Of a stretch of DNA of 64,000 nt, positions 54,906 through 63,930 are shown in pieces. The notes under the pieces are model-generated. The model was given only the letters and a program-made list of their open reading frames with translations. It was not told the DNA's origin and ran no database searches. Position numbers and translations under genes: made by a program. The stretch is from an uncultured Marinobacter sp. (GTDB taxonomy: Bacteria > Pseudomonadota > Gammaproteobacteria > Pseudomonadales > Oleiphilaceae): positions 248,001 to 312,000 of the forward strand of contig NZ_CANLBK010000003.1 of NCBI RefSeq assembly GCF_947488835.1, written 5' to 3'. The stretch's first letter is position 1; each line of letters opens with the position of its first letter.

Positions 54906-56465
54906 TCAAGCCTCCACCTGGCGCGGGCTGGCCATCAGGTCTTCTGGGAAATATTTCATAACGCTCTGAACCGGGAAGGGGGTCATGCCGCCCATGGCGC
55001 AGAGGGAACCGTCCACCATGGTTTCACACAGGTCTTCCAACAATTCCAGATTGCTGTCGCGGTTTTCGCCAGCGCGGATGCGATCAATCACCTCCACACC
55101 GCGCACCGAACCAATTCGGCAGGGGGTGCATTTGCCGCAGGATTCAACGGCGCAGAACTCCATGGCAAAGCGGGCCTGCTCGCCCATGTCGACAGTGTCG
55201 TCAAAAACCACCACGCCACCGTGGCCAATTCCGGCCCCGAGTGCAGCGAAGGCTTCATAGTCCATGGGGGTGTCCCATTGGCTTTCCGGCATGTAGGCCA
55301 TCAACGGGCCACCCACCTGCACAGCTTTCATAGGCCGGCCGGTAAAGGTGCCGGCGCCGAAGTCTTCCAGCACGGTACGCAGGGTAGCGCCGAAGGCCAA
55401 TTCAATCAGGCCACCCTGTTTGATATTGCCCGCTAACTGAATGGGCAAGGTACCCAGCGAGCGACCCATGCCGTAGTCGGCGTAGGCTTTGCCGCCGTGG
55501 GCCATGATGTAAGGTACGGCCGCCAGCGAGAGTACGTTGTTTACCACTGTGGGTTGCCCGAACAGTCCCTTGATGGCGGGCAGTGGCGGCTTTGAACGTA
55601 CCAGCCCGCGCTTGCCTTCCAGGCTTTCAAGCAGGGAGGTTTCTTCACCACAAATGTAAGCGCCTGCACCAAGGCGAACTTCCAGCTGGAACGAGCGGCC
55701 ACTGCCGCACACGTTATTGCCTAAATAGCCTTGGGCCTCAGCTCTGCGAATAGCGTCGTTCAGCATCGTTTCAGACAGAAGATATTCCGAACGCACATAG
55801 ATAAAACCCAGAGTCGCACCTACTGCCAAACCAGCAATGGCCATGCCTTCAATCAACATGTAGGGGTCGCATTCCATTACCAGGCGATCAGCAAAGGTGC
55901 CGGAATCGCCTTCGTCGGCGTTGCACACCACATACTTTTGCTGGCCATCCGGCTCATCCAGCACGGTTTGCCATTTGATACCTGCGGGGAAGGCCGCGCC
56001 ACCACGGCCACGCAGGCCAGAGGCCTTTACTTCATCCACAATATTCTGGGGCGTGAGTTTCGCGGCTTTCTTCAGGCCGGCGAAACCGCCGTGGGCAACG
56101 TAATCGTCAATGCAGACAGGATCGGTGATACCTATGCGCGCAAAGGTCAGGCGCTGTTGCCGTGCAAGGTAGGGGTGTTGTTCGATATCGCCCAGAGACA
56201 GTGGATGATCCGGTTTGCCTTCAAACAAGCCTGCAGCCACCAACTCTTCTACCTGCTCAGGTTCTACCGGGCCATAAGCTACTCGGCCCTCGGGTGTTTG
56301 CACTTCCACCAAGGGTTCCAACCAGAAGAGCCCGCGGGAACCATTGCGCACCAGGTTTATTTCCTGGCCTTGCGCTGCGGCTGCGCGCTTTAGTTCTCGC
56401 GCTACACGGTCGGCGCCCAGAGAAAGAGCTGTGGTATCGCAGGGCACATACACTGTCATTGTCAT
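54906..56465 (-). CDS. fdsB: Formate dehydrogenase beta subunit FdsB (NuoF-like)
   Basis: A 519-residue diaphorase subunit that passes electrons to NAD. An N-terminal thioredoxin-like part is followed by the NuoF-type FMN/NAD region ('VKASGLRGRGGAAFPAGIKW', 'ADEGDSGTFADRLVMECDPY', 'GAGAYICGEETSLLESLEGK') and the [4Fe-4S] motif 'ESCGKCTPCRIGSVRG'. The ATG at 56465 has GGAG eight bases upstream. An upstream in-frame ATG at 56486 overlaps the fdsG stop as ATGA and would add seven residues; either is possible. Confidence 0.95.
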   Translation of the reverse strand: MTMTVYVPCDTTALSLGADRVARELKRAAAAQGQEINLVRNGSRGLFWLEPLVEVQTPEGRVAYGPVEPEQVEELVAAGLFEGKPDHPLSLGDIEQHPYLARQQRLTFARIGITDPVCIDDYVAHGGFAGLKKAAKLTPQNIVDEVKASGLRGRGGAAFPAGIKWQTVLDEPDGQQKYVVCNADEGDSGTFADRLVMECDPYMLIEGMAIAGLAVGATLGFIYVRSEYLLSETMLNDAIRRAEAQGYLGNNVCGSGRSFQLEVRLGAGAYICGEETSLLESLEGKRGLVRSKPPLPAIKGLFGQPTVVNNVLSLAAVPYIMAHGGKAYADYGMGRSLGTLPIQLAGNIKQGGLIELAFGATLRTVLEDFGAGTFTGRPMKAVQVGGPLMAYMPESQWDTPMDYEAFAALGAGIGHGGVVVFDDTVDMGEQARFAMEFCAVESCGKCTPCRIGSVRGVEVIDRIRAGENRDSNLELLEDLCETMVDGSLCAMGGMTPFPVQSVMKYFPEDLMASPRQVEA

Positions 56466-56482
56466 TGGATTTGCTCCTGCCT

Positions 56483-57013
56483 TCATTTTAGCTGCAAAAC
56501 AGACGTGGTGAGTTTGTCCGCCAGCTGGTCGAACTTTTGAGGGGTCATTCGGCCGACCGTTTCATTGTTTACGCGAATAGAAGGGCCGCAGGCGCAGTTG
56601 CCCAAGCAATACACCGGCTCCAACGTGAACTCGTTGTCCGCGGTGGTTTGGTGATAGTCCACGCCCAGCTTTTCCTGAACGTGTCGTTCAAATGCGCGGC
56701 CACCTCGGGCCTGACAGGCTTCCGCACGGCACACTTCCAGCAGGTTGCTACCGGCAGGGCGAGTCCGGAAGTGGTGATAGAAACTGATAACCCCATGGAT
56801 GTCTGCACGGCTCTGTTGCAGCATTTCAGCAATAATGGGTACAGCGCCGTCTGGCACATAGCCAATGCGATGTTGTATGGCATGGAGAATGGGTAAAAGC
56901 GCACCAGGCTTGTGCTGCAAGGCTGCAACTTCCTGTCGGATGATGTCAGGGCTCCAGCCCTCGGGCAGATTCGGCACCGATGCGCTATGATTAGCACTCT
57001 CTGACATATGCAT
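56483..57013 (-). CDS. fdsG: Formate dehydrogenase gamma subunit FdsG (NuoE-like)
   Basis: A 176-residue [2Fe-2S] subunit with thioredoxin-like fold. The four Cys are in 'CRAEACQARGG' (C-x4-C) and 'VYCLGNCACGPS' (C-x3-C). 'GALLPILHAIQHRIGYVPDG' and 'DIHGVISFYHHFRTRP' are NuoE-like. First gene of the fds operon; the start at 57013 is preceded by TAGGA. The divergent regulator is 92 bases away. Confidence 0.94.
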   Translation of the reverse strand: MHMSESANHSASVPNLPEGWSPDIIRQEVAALQHKPGALLPILHAIQHRIGYVPDGAVPIIAEMLQQSRADIHGVISFYHHFRTRPAGSNLLEVCRAEACQARGGRAFERHVQEKLGVDYHQTTADNEFTLEPVYCLGNCACGPSIRVNNETVGRMTPQKFDQLADKLTTSVLQLK

Positions 57014-57105
57014 AATTGTTCCTACCTGTTTTTATTCTGATACAGTAATAAAGCTATCTGCAGCCAAATTAGCACTCCCTGCACAGCTAAGGAATATGAA
57101 CGCAA

Positions 57106-58176
57106 ATGCATAATAAAAAGCTGGATATCGCCCCTGCCTGGGTGTTTCGTACCGACTCAGATGAATTCTTCGAGCCGGTTCTGTTTCGTTTGCTGGAAAG
57201 CATTCGCGATACCGGCAAGCTAACGGTTGCGGCAGCAACTGCAGGGGTCTCATACCGCCATGCGTGGAACCTTCTGAACCGGGCTGCGGATATTCTGGGC
57301 CTGCCTCTGGTGGTTATGCGCAAAGGCCACGGTAGCCAGCTCTCGGCCCTTGGTGAAACGCTGTTATGGGCAGAGCATCGGGTGAAAGCCCGGCTGGGGC
57401 CGCAAATCGACAGCATGGCGGCGGAACTAAACGATCAGGTTCAGCAACTGCTCGCGGGTGCACAACCCACTCTGCGCCTGCATGCTAGCCACGGGTACTC
57501 GGTGGCACTGCTGCCGGAGTTTTCACAGCAGGTAAACATCAACCTGCAGTACAGGAATCCGGAAGAAGCACTTACCGCGCTGAACCGCAGCGAATGCGAC
57601 GTGGCGAGCTTTCACCTACCAACCTGCCCGGCGCTTGCCCAACAGATCCTTAGTCACTACAGACGGCATCTGAGCGACAAAAACCACCGCCTGATCCGCT
57701 TTGTTACCAGGCGCGAAGGGCTGATGATGCGCAAAGGTGAGTATGAGGACATCCGCACGCTAAAGGATTTGAGCGAATCCGGGCTCAGTTTTGTTAGCCG
57801 GGACCGCCATTCCGGCACCCGAGTTCTCTTTAACCTTTTATTGAAACAGCAAGGCCTCGCCGAGAGCAGCATTAACCGCACCCCTCAACAGGAGTTTACC
57901 CACACTGCCATTGCCGCCTTCGTAGCCTCCGGTATGGCAGAAGTGGGTTTTGGTGTACAGGCAGCGGCAGAGCAGTTCAATCTGAACTTTATTGAGTTGG
58001 CTTGTGAGCATTACATGTTGATCTACCGCCAGGATCGCTTGCCCACTACCACGCTGGAATACCTGACCACACTGATGAAATCCCCGGCACTGACAGATCG
58101 CATCAACACGGTGCCGGGTTATGAGCCAGACAACCCCGGCGAAATAACCACCTTTGACGCACTGATTACCCGCTGA
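57106..58176 (+). CDS. ModE-like HTH regulator with periplasmic-binding-type ligand domain
   Basis: A 356-residue regulator. The N-terminus is a LysR/ModE-type winged helix ('FRLLESIRDTGKLTVAAATA', 'GVSYRHAWNLLNRAADILGL', 'LVVMRKGHGSQLSALGETLL'). The C-terminal ~220 residues form a PBP-like domain ('SHGYSVALLPEFSQQVNINL', 'SDKNHRLIRFVTRREGLMMR', 'FVASGMAEVGFGVQAAAEQF'), as in regulators next to molybdate-dependent enzymes. It is divergent from fdsG and is the likely controller of the formate dehydrogenase operon, perhaps in response to formate or molybdate. Confidence 0.88.
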   Translation: MHNKKLDIAPAWVFRTDSDEFFEPVLFRLLESIRDTGKLTVAAATAGVSYRHAWNLLNRAADILGLPLVVMRKGHGSQLSALGETLLWAEHRVKARLGPQIDSMAAELNDQVQQLLAGAQPTLRLHASHGYSVALLPEFSQQVNINLQYRNPEEALTALNRSECDVASFHLPTCPALAQQILSHYRRHLSDKNHRLIRFVTRREGLMMRKGEYEDIRTLKDLSESGLSFVSRDRHSGTRVLFNLLLKQQGLAESSINRTPQQEFTHTAIAAFVASGMAEVGFGVQAAAEQFNLNFIELACEHYMLIYRQDRLPTTTLEYLTTLMKSPALTDRINTVPGYEPDNPGEITTFDALITR

Positions 58177-58283
58177 CATTGAGGAACACTCTTACTTGTC
58201 TATCGGACTCGCGATGGGCAAACTTGGACTAGCCCACTCGCGCTTTCGCCATTTCCCGGCAAGCCGTCACATACGGAGTTCTG

Positions 58284-60008
58284 ATGGATCCAATGCTCAC
58301 CCTGGTCGGTGCTCTGATGCTTGTCATCAGCATCCTGTTGAGCCCGCTTTCCAGCCGGGTAGGCATGCCGGTCCTGCTTGTTTTCCTTGCGGTGGGCATG
58401 ATGATGGGCAAAGACGGCCCGGGCGGCATCGAATTCGATGATTTCCAACTTTCCTTCCTTGTAGCCAGCCTGGCGCTCGGCGTTATCCTGCTTGATGGCG
58501 GCATGCGAACCCGGGCTGAAACCTTCCGCGTTGGCCTGAAACCCGCCATGTTGCTGGCTACGGTTGGTGTTGCCATGACAGCACTGGGGGCGGCACTTGT
58601 CGCCTGGCTTGTGTTCGATCTGAGCTGGATGACGGCACTGCTGGTGGGCGCAATCATTTCATCCACCGACGCGGCAGCGGTGTTCTCGCTGCTTCAGGGG
58701 CGCGGTCTGCACCTGAATGAGCGGGTGAGCGCCACTCTGGAAATCGAATCCGGCAGTAACGACCCCATGGCGATCTTCCTGACGCTGATGATGGTTACCC
58801 TGATTGCCAGCGACGGCGATCACGCCATTCAGGATTCACTGATCCTGCTGTTCAAGCAGTTCAGCATCGGTGGGATTGGCGGCGTCCTTGGCGGCTTTCT
58901 TATTTCCGAATTGACCAACCGCATTCGCCTGATGCCATCACTCTATCCTCTGCTGGTAGTAGCCGCAGGCATTCTGTTGTTCTCCGTTATTAACCTGTTG
59001 GGCGGCAGCGGGTTTTTGGCAATCTATCTTTGCGGCGTAGTGATCGGCAACCGCAAGGTTCGGATGATGCCGATGATTCTGCAGGTACACGATGGGCTAG
59101 CCTGGCTGGCTCAGCTTTGCCTGTTCCTGATTCTGGGGCTGCTGGTGAACCCCTCCGACTTGCTGCCTCTGGCAGGCGCGGGCTTGGTACTAGCGCTGGC
59201 GCTGATTTTTGTGATCCGGCCATTAACCGTTCTGGCCACTCTTTGGCCTTTCGGCTTTAATCGCAGGGAGCTTGGCTTTATAAGCTGGGTGGGCTTGCGG
59301 GGTGCCGTGCCGATCGTGCTGGCACTATTCCCGATCATAGCCGGCCTACCGGAAGCACAGCTGGTGTTCCATGCGGCTTTCTTTATTGTTCTGGTTTCTT
59401 TATTGGTTCAGGGCACCACAATAACACCGCTTGCGCGCCTGCTGCGCCTGGAAATCCCGGCAAATGGCGAGCCTTTTCGTCGTTTGCCACTCGACGCCCC
59501 AGCTGCGGGCGACCACGAACTGATGCTGTTCCCATTGCGAGGCGAGAACTGGGAAACCCCAAGGTTACTGAGCCAACTACGCTTCCCTGAAAACACGGCT
59601 GTTGCCGGAGTGTTCCGCAACCGGGTATGTCTACAACCGAAGGCCGATCTGGAAGTATCCAGTGGCGACATGGTGGCCATGTTCGCCACGCCCAGCGTGC
59701 TGAAAGAACTGGGCAAAGCACTGAGCGGCCGTCACACGCCGAAGTATCTTGCGGAAAGAGCTTTTTTCGGGGACTTTGTGCTGAACGGCGATGCGCTGCT
59801 TGGTGATGTAGAGCAAGTATACGGCATCGCATTTGATGAGTTGGCGCCCGAGTTGTCATTGGCTGAATGTTTTGCCAAGCGCACCAAGGGTCACCCGGTT
59901 GTTGGCGATACCGTTGTTTTGGGGCCAGTCACTCTGGTGGCAAGGGCAACCGAAGCCGACCAGGTTACCAAGGTGGGTTTAAAAATGGATAAGTCACAAA
60001 ACGTGTGA
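58284..60008 (+). CDS. cvrA: Potassium/proton antiporter CvrA (NhaP2)
   Basis: A 574-residue inner-membrane antiporter that exchanges K+ for H+ to control cell volume. About 12 helices of the CPA1 type are seen ('SRVGMPVLLVFLAVGMMMGK', 'LLVGAIISSTDAAAVFSLLQ', 'ATLEIESGSNDPMAIFLTL' with the ion-binding Asp, 'LGFISWVGLRGAVPIVLALF'). The C-terminal ~170 residues hold a TrkA-C type regulatory domain and a further cytoplasmic part, as in E. coli CvrA. Length matches. Confidence 0.94.
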   Translation: MDPMLTLVGALMLVISILLSPLSSRVGMPVLLVFLAVGMMMGKDGPGGIEFDDFQLSFLVASLALGVILLDGGMRTRAETFRVGLKPAMLLATVGVAMTALGAALVAWLVFDLSWMTALLVGAIISSTDAAAVFSLLQGRGLHLNERVSATLEIESGSNDPMAIFLTLMMVTLIASDGDHAIQDSLILLFKQFSIGGIGGVLGGFLISELTNRIRLMPSLYPLLVVAAGILLFSVINLLGGSGFLAIYLCGVVIGNRKVRMMPMILQVHDGLAWLAQLCLFLILGLLVNPSDLLPLAGAGLVLALALIFVIRPLTVLATLWPFGFNRRELGFISWVGLRGAVPIVLALFPIIAGLPEAQLVFHAAFFIVLVSLLVQGTTITPLARLLRLEIPANGEPFRRLPLDAPAAGDHELMLFPLRGENWETPRLLSQLRFPENTAVAGVFRNRVCLQPKADLEVSSGDMVAMFATPSVLKELGKALSGRHTPKYLAERAFFGDFVLNGDALLGDVEQVYGIAFDELAPELSLAECFAKRTKGHPVVGDTVVLGPVTLVARATEADQVTKVGLKMDKSQNV

Positions 60009-60116
60009 TCTATGCACGGGATAGCTATAAAAGTTAACAAAACCCCTTAACAACCCCATGGGCGGTTATGTTATAAACTGAACTGCATAAAGATTAATCA
60101 TTGGTAAGTTTAGTAT

Positions 60117-60677
60117 ATGGCTATTCCCCGCTTATTAACCCGGTGTTTTCTGGCACTTTTTATTACGGCATGCTTTCCGGCCTATGGCTCAGAGTTGCTG
60201 GCCAGAGCCGACACCTACATGCCGGTCATTGAGGACTCACCAAGCGATTCCCTGGTGGTTAACAAGGTCTTGGTGAAGAAAGGGCAACGGCGGCTCTTCC
60301 TGATGAATGGGGAAGAGATTGTGCGCAGTTACCGCATATCACTGGGAGACAACCCCAAGGGCCACAAGCTCTACGAAGGCGACGAGCGCACTCCCGAAGG
60401 CGACTACACGCTGGATTGGCGCAACCCGGGCAGCGACTTTTACAAATCCATTCACATTTCCTACCCCAGCGAAACCGACCGTGAGATGGCTGAAAACTGG
60501 GGCTTGAGCCCGGGTGGCAGCATTATGATACACGGCCTGCCCAATGGCTCAGAAGACATGGCTTTTGCCTATACAGGTCTGGACTGGACCAACGGCTGCA
60601 TTGCCGTTAACAACCAGGAAATGGACGAAATTTGGCAGCTGGTCAACGATGGCACGCCAATACGCATCCTTCCCTGA
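60117..60677 (+). CDS. L,D-transpeptidase (YkuD domain)
   Basis: A 186-residue exported protein with a signal peptide ('RCFLALFITACFPAYGS'). The catalytic region is 'GGSIMIHGLPNG' and 'LDWTNGCIAVNNQEMDEIW' with the active Cys in TNGC. The Arg usually two residues after Cys is Val here (GCIAV), as in a common subgroup. 'DNPKGHKLYEGDERTPEGDY' is the family substrate loop. Such enzymes form 3-3 peptidoglycan links or attach lipoproteins. A Lpp-like lipoprotein gene lies ~200 bases downstream. Confidence 0.88.
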   Translation: MAIPRLLTRCFLALFITACFPAYGSELLARADTYMPVIEDSPSDSLVVNKVLVKKGQRRLFLMNGEEIVRSYRISLGDNPKGHKLYEGDERTPEGDYTLDWRNPGSDFYKSIHISYPSETDREMAENWGLSPGGSIMIHGLPNGSEDMAFAYTGLDWTNGCIAVNNQEMDEIWQLVNDGTPIRILP

Positions 60678-60879
60678 CGACTTTTCCGTGGTACAAATAT
60701 TAAGTTGTTGTCATATCCTAAGAAAATATACATATACTGAGTTAACAATTCCTCTCAGAGTGTTTTACACTGTTTCACGACTCCGGTAGTCAATGCCTAT
60801 CGGGCCGAAGCTATTAGAAAGTCGTCTATACTGACTTTTGAAACACCAGGAAATAACTCGACCAATAAGGGGATTTACA

Positions 60880-61161
60880 ATGCGTAAACTGACAATCGCC
60901 GGAATCGCACTGGCTACTGCTCTGACTGCAGGTTGTGCAACTAACGATCAGGGCGCTCTTGACGAAGCAAATGCAACTGCAAGCTCTGCTGAGCAGTCTG
61001 CAGACAAGGCAATGAACACCGCTAACAGTGCAGCTAGCGCTGCGCGTTCTGCCCAGCAGACCGCTGACCGTGCACTGGCCGCAGCTAAAGCAGCTCAGAA
61101 ATCAGCTGACGAAGCTAACGAGCGCGCCAAGCGTATGCTCGATCGTGCAAGCAAGAAGTAA
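60880..61161 (+). CDS. Lpp/OprI-like alanine-zipper outer membrane lipoprotein
   Basis: A 93-residue small lipoprotein. Signal and lipobox 'ATALTAGC' precede a long Ala-rich helix with heptads ('SSAEQSADKAMNTANSAASA', 'ARSAQQTADRALAAAKAAQK') and a C-terminal 'RASKK'. It resembles Lpp of E. coli and OprI of Pseudomonas, whose last Lys is joined to peptidoglycan by L,D-transpeptidases; the C-terminal Lys is present. The start has AAGGGGA upstream and a strong terminator follows. A TATACT element at 60827-60832 may be its -10 box, without a clear -35. Confidence 0.9.
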   Translation: MRKLTIAGIALATALTAGCATNDQGALDEANATASSAEQSADKAMNTANSAASAARSAQQTADRALAAAKAAQKSADEANERAKRMLDRASKK

Positions 61162-61185
61162 GACTTCTGCTTAAAAGCATGATAG

Positions 61186-61213
61186 AAAAAGGCCGGGATT
61201 CCCGGCCTTTTTT
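61186..61213 (+). terminator. Terminator of the Lpp-like gene
   Basis: Stem AAAAAGGCCGGG / CCCGGCCTTTTT with a 3-base loop ATT, followed by more T. A classical strong intrinsic terminator, and because the A-run precedes it, it can also serve the convergent dehydrogenase. Confidence 0.92.
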
Positions 61214-61228
61214 ATTGCGCTTGATTCG

Positions 61229-61981
61229 TCAGAACAGCTTGGCCAATACTGAAACCGGCAGGCGCCGGATAAGGAAACCAATAGGCGTCCATGGCCAACC
61301 GGGCACAAAGCTCTCACTCTTCCCCGACTCAATCGCTTTCACCATAGCCTTGCAGCCGGTTTGTGCGTCCACAATGAACGGCGCATTCTTCACCTTTTCA
61401 TTGATTGCGGTTCTGATATAGCCCGGATACAGCGTTGTCACCTTGATGGGCGATTTCGTCTTTTTCAGTTCAACCCGCAAGCCCTCTGAAAGTGCCGCAA
61501 GGCCCACCTTGGTTGCCGCATAGGTGTTCACATTACCCGGCATGCCACGCACAGCGGTTACTGACGACACGGTTACCAGATGCCCCCGGTTTTGCTCACG
61601 AAAAATCTCCATGGCCGCTTCCATTTGCGCCAGGGCGGCAACAAAGTTGGTTTCTGCGGTTTGGCGGTTGGCGTTAAACGCACCGGTACCCAGAGGCTGG
61701 CCTTTGCCAATGCCGGCATTAACGATAATCCGGTCCAGGCTGCCAAATTCCTGCTGAAAGGCCCTGAACACCTCAAAATTCTGTTCGTGGTTATTCACAT
61801 CCAGAGCACGAATACTGATAGTAATCTGCGGGTATTTGCCCGCCAGCTCATCACGCAAGGTTTCCAGCCGTTCGGTACGGCGAGCGCACAGGGCCAGGTT
61901 ATCGCCTCTGGCCGCAAACTCACGGGCCATGCCCTCACCAAGCCCGGAACTGGCTCCGGTGATCAGTATGGTGCGTTTCAT
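61229..61981 (-). CDS. Short-chain dehydrogenase/reductase
   Basis: A 250-residue SDR with cofactor motif 'LITGASSGLGEGMAREF' near residue 7, basic 'LALCARRTERLETL' (Arg-Arg suggests NADP), 'IVNAGIGKGQPLG', catalytic 'VTVSSVTAVRG' and YxxxK 'NTYAATKVGLAALS'. The C-terminal 'PGWPWTPIGFLIRRLPVSVL' is a possible membrane-contact end. The start at 61981 has GGGAG five bases upstream. Substrate unknown. Confidence 0.88.
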   Translation of the reverse strand: MKRTILITGASSGLGEGMAREFAARGDNLALCARRTERLETLRDELAGKYPQITISIRALDVNNHEQNFEVFRAFQQEFGSLDRIIVNAGIGKGQPLGTGAFNANRQTAETNFVAALAQMEAAMEIFREQNRGHLVTVSSVTAVRGMPGNVNTYAATKVGLAALSEGLRVELKKTKSPIKVTTLYPGYIRTAINEKVKNAPFIVDAQTGCKAMVKAIESGKSESFVPGWPWTPIGFLIRRLPVSVLAKLF

Positions 61982-62029
61982 GAATTCTCCCAATTTATCG
62001 TTATATGGAAAACTGCGCTGCGCGCGACA

Positions 62030-63079
62030 TCAGAAATACAGCTTCTGTTCCGGCTTATCTGATACTGGGCTCTGTTTGTCTTTAGACGTTTTGTCTGAAG
62101 CCACCCGTGAAATCTGCTCTCCCACCATAGCCGGAATACCGTCCGCCTGGTCTACCGCCAGCTCTATCGCCTTGCGCTGAACCTCTACACCCGGGTGCTT
62201 CAAGCGGAAGGCTTCAACCTCCTGAGTTACTTCTCGCCATAGGCGATCTCTGTCCTGCTGGCTGTAGTCTTCATGGGGGCGGTGAACTTCAAGCCACACT
62301 TCACCTCCGGACATGCCCATTTTTACCGGCTTATTCACAATCTGGACCGACGTCCCTTTGCTCACCTGATAAACAAAGCGCGAGATGTCTTCGTTGTACA
62401 TGCGAAAGCAGCCATGACTGACGGGCATTCCAACGCCAAACCGTTTGTTGGTGCCGTGAATCAGATACCCTTTCTCACTCAGCATAAGTGCGTGGGTTCC
62501 TAACGGGTTATCCGGGCCAGGCGGAATCATGCGGGGGAGGAAATCACCAGAGGCTGCATGCTCGGCACGAATGCTCTCGGGGGGATACCACGCCGGTGCT
62601 TCCAATGGCATGGTGACCTTTGCATCGGCCAGTGGGGATGGATTCTCGGAGGTGCCGACGCCCACCGGATAGACCTGCACACCATCTTCTGCAAAATAGT
62701 AAAGCCGGTATTCCGCCAGGTTAATCACAATGCCTTCACGGCGGGCGTCCGGAATGATGTACTGGCGCGGCAGGGTGATATTGGTGCCTTCACCCGGGAG
62801 CCAGGGATCGACGCCCGGATTGGCTTTCACCAATTCGAGATAGCCCATTGCAAGCTGGCTACCCACTTCGGCAAAGGTATCTTCGTACTGGGTGGTAAAC
62901 ACGTCGAGCCGGCCCGCCAGATCCCCATTGATCTCGAACGTTGGTACACGGGGGCTACGATCCGTTGCCTGCACCGCCGCAGGCTGCTCTGGTGTGCTTT
63001 TTGGCTTTGCCGCCCACACTGGCTGAAAAGCCAGGCTTCCTGCTAGTAACGCCAGTACTGAATACGTTTTAAATCCCAT
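62030..63079 (-). CDS. L,D-transpeptidase, ErfK/YbiS type
   Basis: A 349-residue periplasmic enzyme with signal peptide ('SVLALLAGSLAFQPVWAA'), a LysM-like peptidoglycan-binding segment ('LELVKANPGVDPWLPGEG', 'TNITLPRQYIIPDA') and a YkuD catalytic domain ('YLIHGTNKRFGVGMPVSHGC' then 'FRMYNEDI'). The Cys of SHGC is the nucleophile. In E. coli this type attaches Lpp to peptidoglycan. The ATG at 63079 is chosen; one at 63088 would add three residues. Confidence 0.92.
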   Translation of the reverse strand: MGFKTYSVLALLAGSLAFQPVWAAKPKSTPEQPAAVQATDRSPRVPTFEINGDLAGRLDVFTTQYEDTFAEVGSQLAMGYLELVKANPGVDPWLPGEGTNITLPRQYIIPDARREGIVINLAEYRLYYFAEDGVQVYPVGVGTSENPSPLADAKVTMPLEAPAWYPPESIRAEHAASGDFLPRMIPPGPDNPLGTHALMLSEKGYLIHGTNKRFGVGMPVSHGCFRMYNEDISRFVYQVSKGTSVQIVNKPVKMGMSGGEVWLEVHRPHEDYSQQDRDRLWREVTQEVEAFRLKHPGVEVQRKAIELAVDQADGIPAMVGEQISRVASDKTSKDKQSPVSDKPEQKLYF

Positions 63080-63132
63080 AAACCCCATTCCAGATAAACC
63101 TGCTTCTTGGCATGCAGTGACAGCCGACACCC

Positions 63133-63702
63133 TCAGTAGTTCCAAACCACTGATGACAGCGTCACCACCGCCATAACTGCGAACAATATACTTGCACAAA
63201 CCCGGGCAGTTGCCAGCGGCAATCTGTCCATCAACCAGTGCCCCGCTATAATAACCGGTATATTGGCCAGCAACATCCCCGCTGTTGTACCGATAACAAC
63301 CCAGAGCGTCTCTGTATAGCGGGCCGCCAGAACAACCGTAGCTATCTGGGTCTTGTCACCAATCTCTGCGAGAAAGAACATCACCGTGGTTGCTGTGAAG
63401 GCGCCCATGCCCAGAAACCGTGAGCTTTCGCTGTCGTCTTTATCTGGCACCAACAGCCACAGGGCAATAACCACAAAGCTCACAGCGAGAATCCAGGGTA
63501 ACCAGGCATCAGGAATCCAGGCAGCCACCCAGGCTCCCAGCCAGGCCGAGAGGGCATGGTTCAGGATCGTCGCAATGAGTATGCCCATAATAATGGGAAA
63601 GCGCCGGGAGTAGCGGGCAACAAGGAAAAGCGAGAGTAGCTGGGTTTTGTCGCCAATTTCGGCAATGGCAACGGCTACTGTAGAAGTGAGAAATGCGTCC
63701 AT
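63133..63702 (-). CDS. TMEM165/GDT1-family manganese exporter
   Basis: A 189-residue membrane protein of the UPF0016/GDT1 family with about six helices. The two hallmark ExGDKT motifs are 'AIAEIGDKTQLLSLF' near the start and 'FFLAEIGDKTQIATVV' near residue 110. Members export Mn2+ (for example MneA of Vibrio) and lower its toxicity. The yybP-ykoY riboswitch in the leader fits this role. The start is at 63702. Confidence 0.93.
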   Translation of the reverse strand: MDAFLTSTVAVAIAEIGDKTQLLSLFLVARYSRRFPIIMGILIATILNHALSAWLGAWVAAWIPDAWLPWILAVSFVVIALWLLVPDKDDSESSRFLGMGAFTATTVMFFLAEIGDKTQIATVVLAARYTETLWVVIGTTAGMLLANIPVIIAGHWLMDRLPLATARVCASILFAVMAVVTLSSVVWNY

Positions 63703-63749
63703 GGATTCTTCCGGGGCGGATAGTCAGACATGAGACAGCTCACCTTCCG

Positions 63750-63890
63750 CCCTTGGAGGTGAAACTGCCTCAGGTCTCGCCAATTTCACTGAAACCAAGT
63801 GAAACACGGTCGCCATGGGGATTGAGCCCCAAGTATGTTGACCACCGTCCGCGCCCGACATCGGTTGCGGAGGCTACTCCCCTGAAGAGT
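63750..63890 (-). ncRNA. yybP-ykoY manganese riboswitch
   Basis: The minus strand leader of the GDT1 gene contains CAGGGGAGTAGCCTCCGCAA (63884-63865) and, further on, GTCAACATACTTGGGGCT, both hallmark segments of the yybP-ykoY element: the GGGGAGUAG loop and the ACAUACUU part that together form the Mn2+ site. A hairpin TTTCACT / AGTGAAA and an AGGTGA segment follow, probably the expression platform. Exact borders are estimated. Confidence 0.85.
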
Positions 63891-63930
63891 TGAGCTTATG
63901 CTAATCAATCACGCCGGGTATGGCAAACCA

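Noticed and set aside
60678..60879. Strong promoter before the Lpp-like gene
   Set aside because: Such genes are usually highly expressed, but only an isolated TATACT at 60827-60832 was seen, without an acceptable -35 box.
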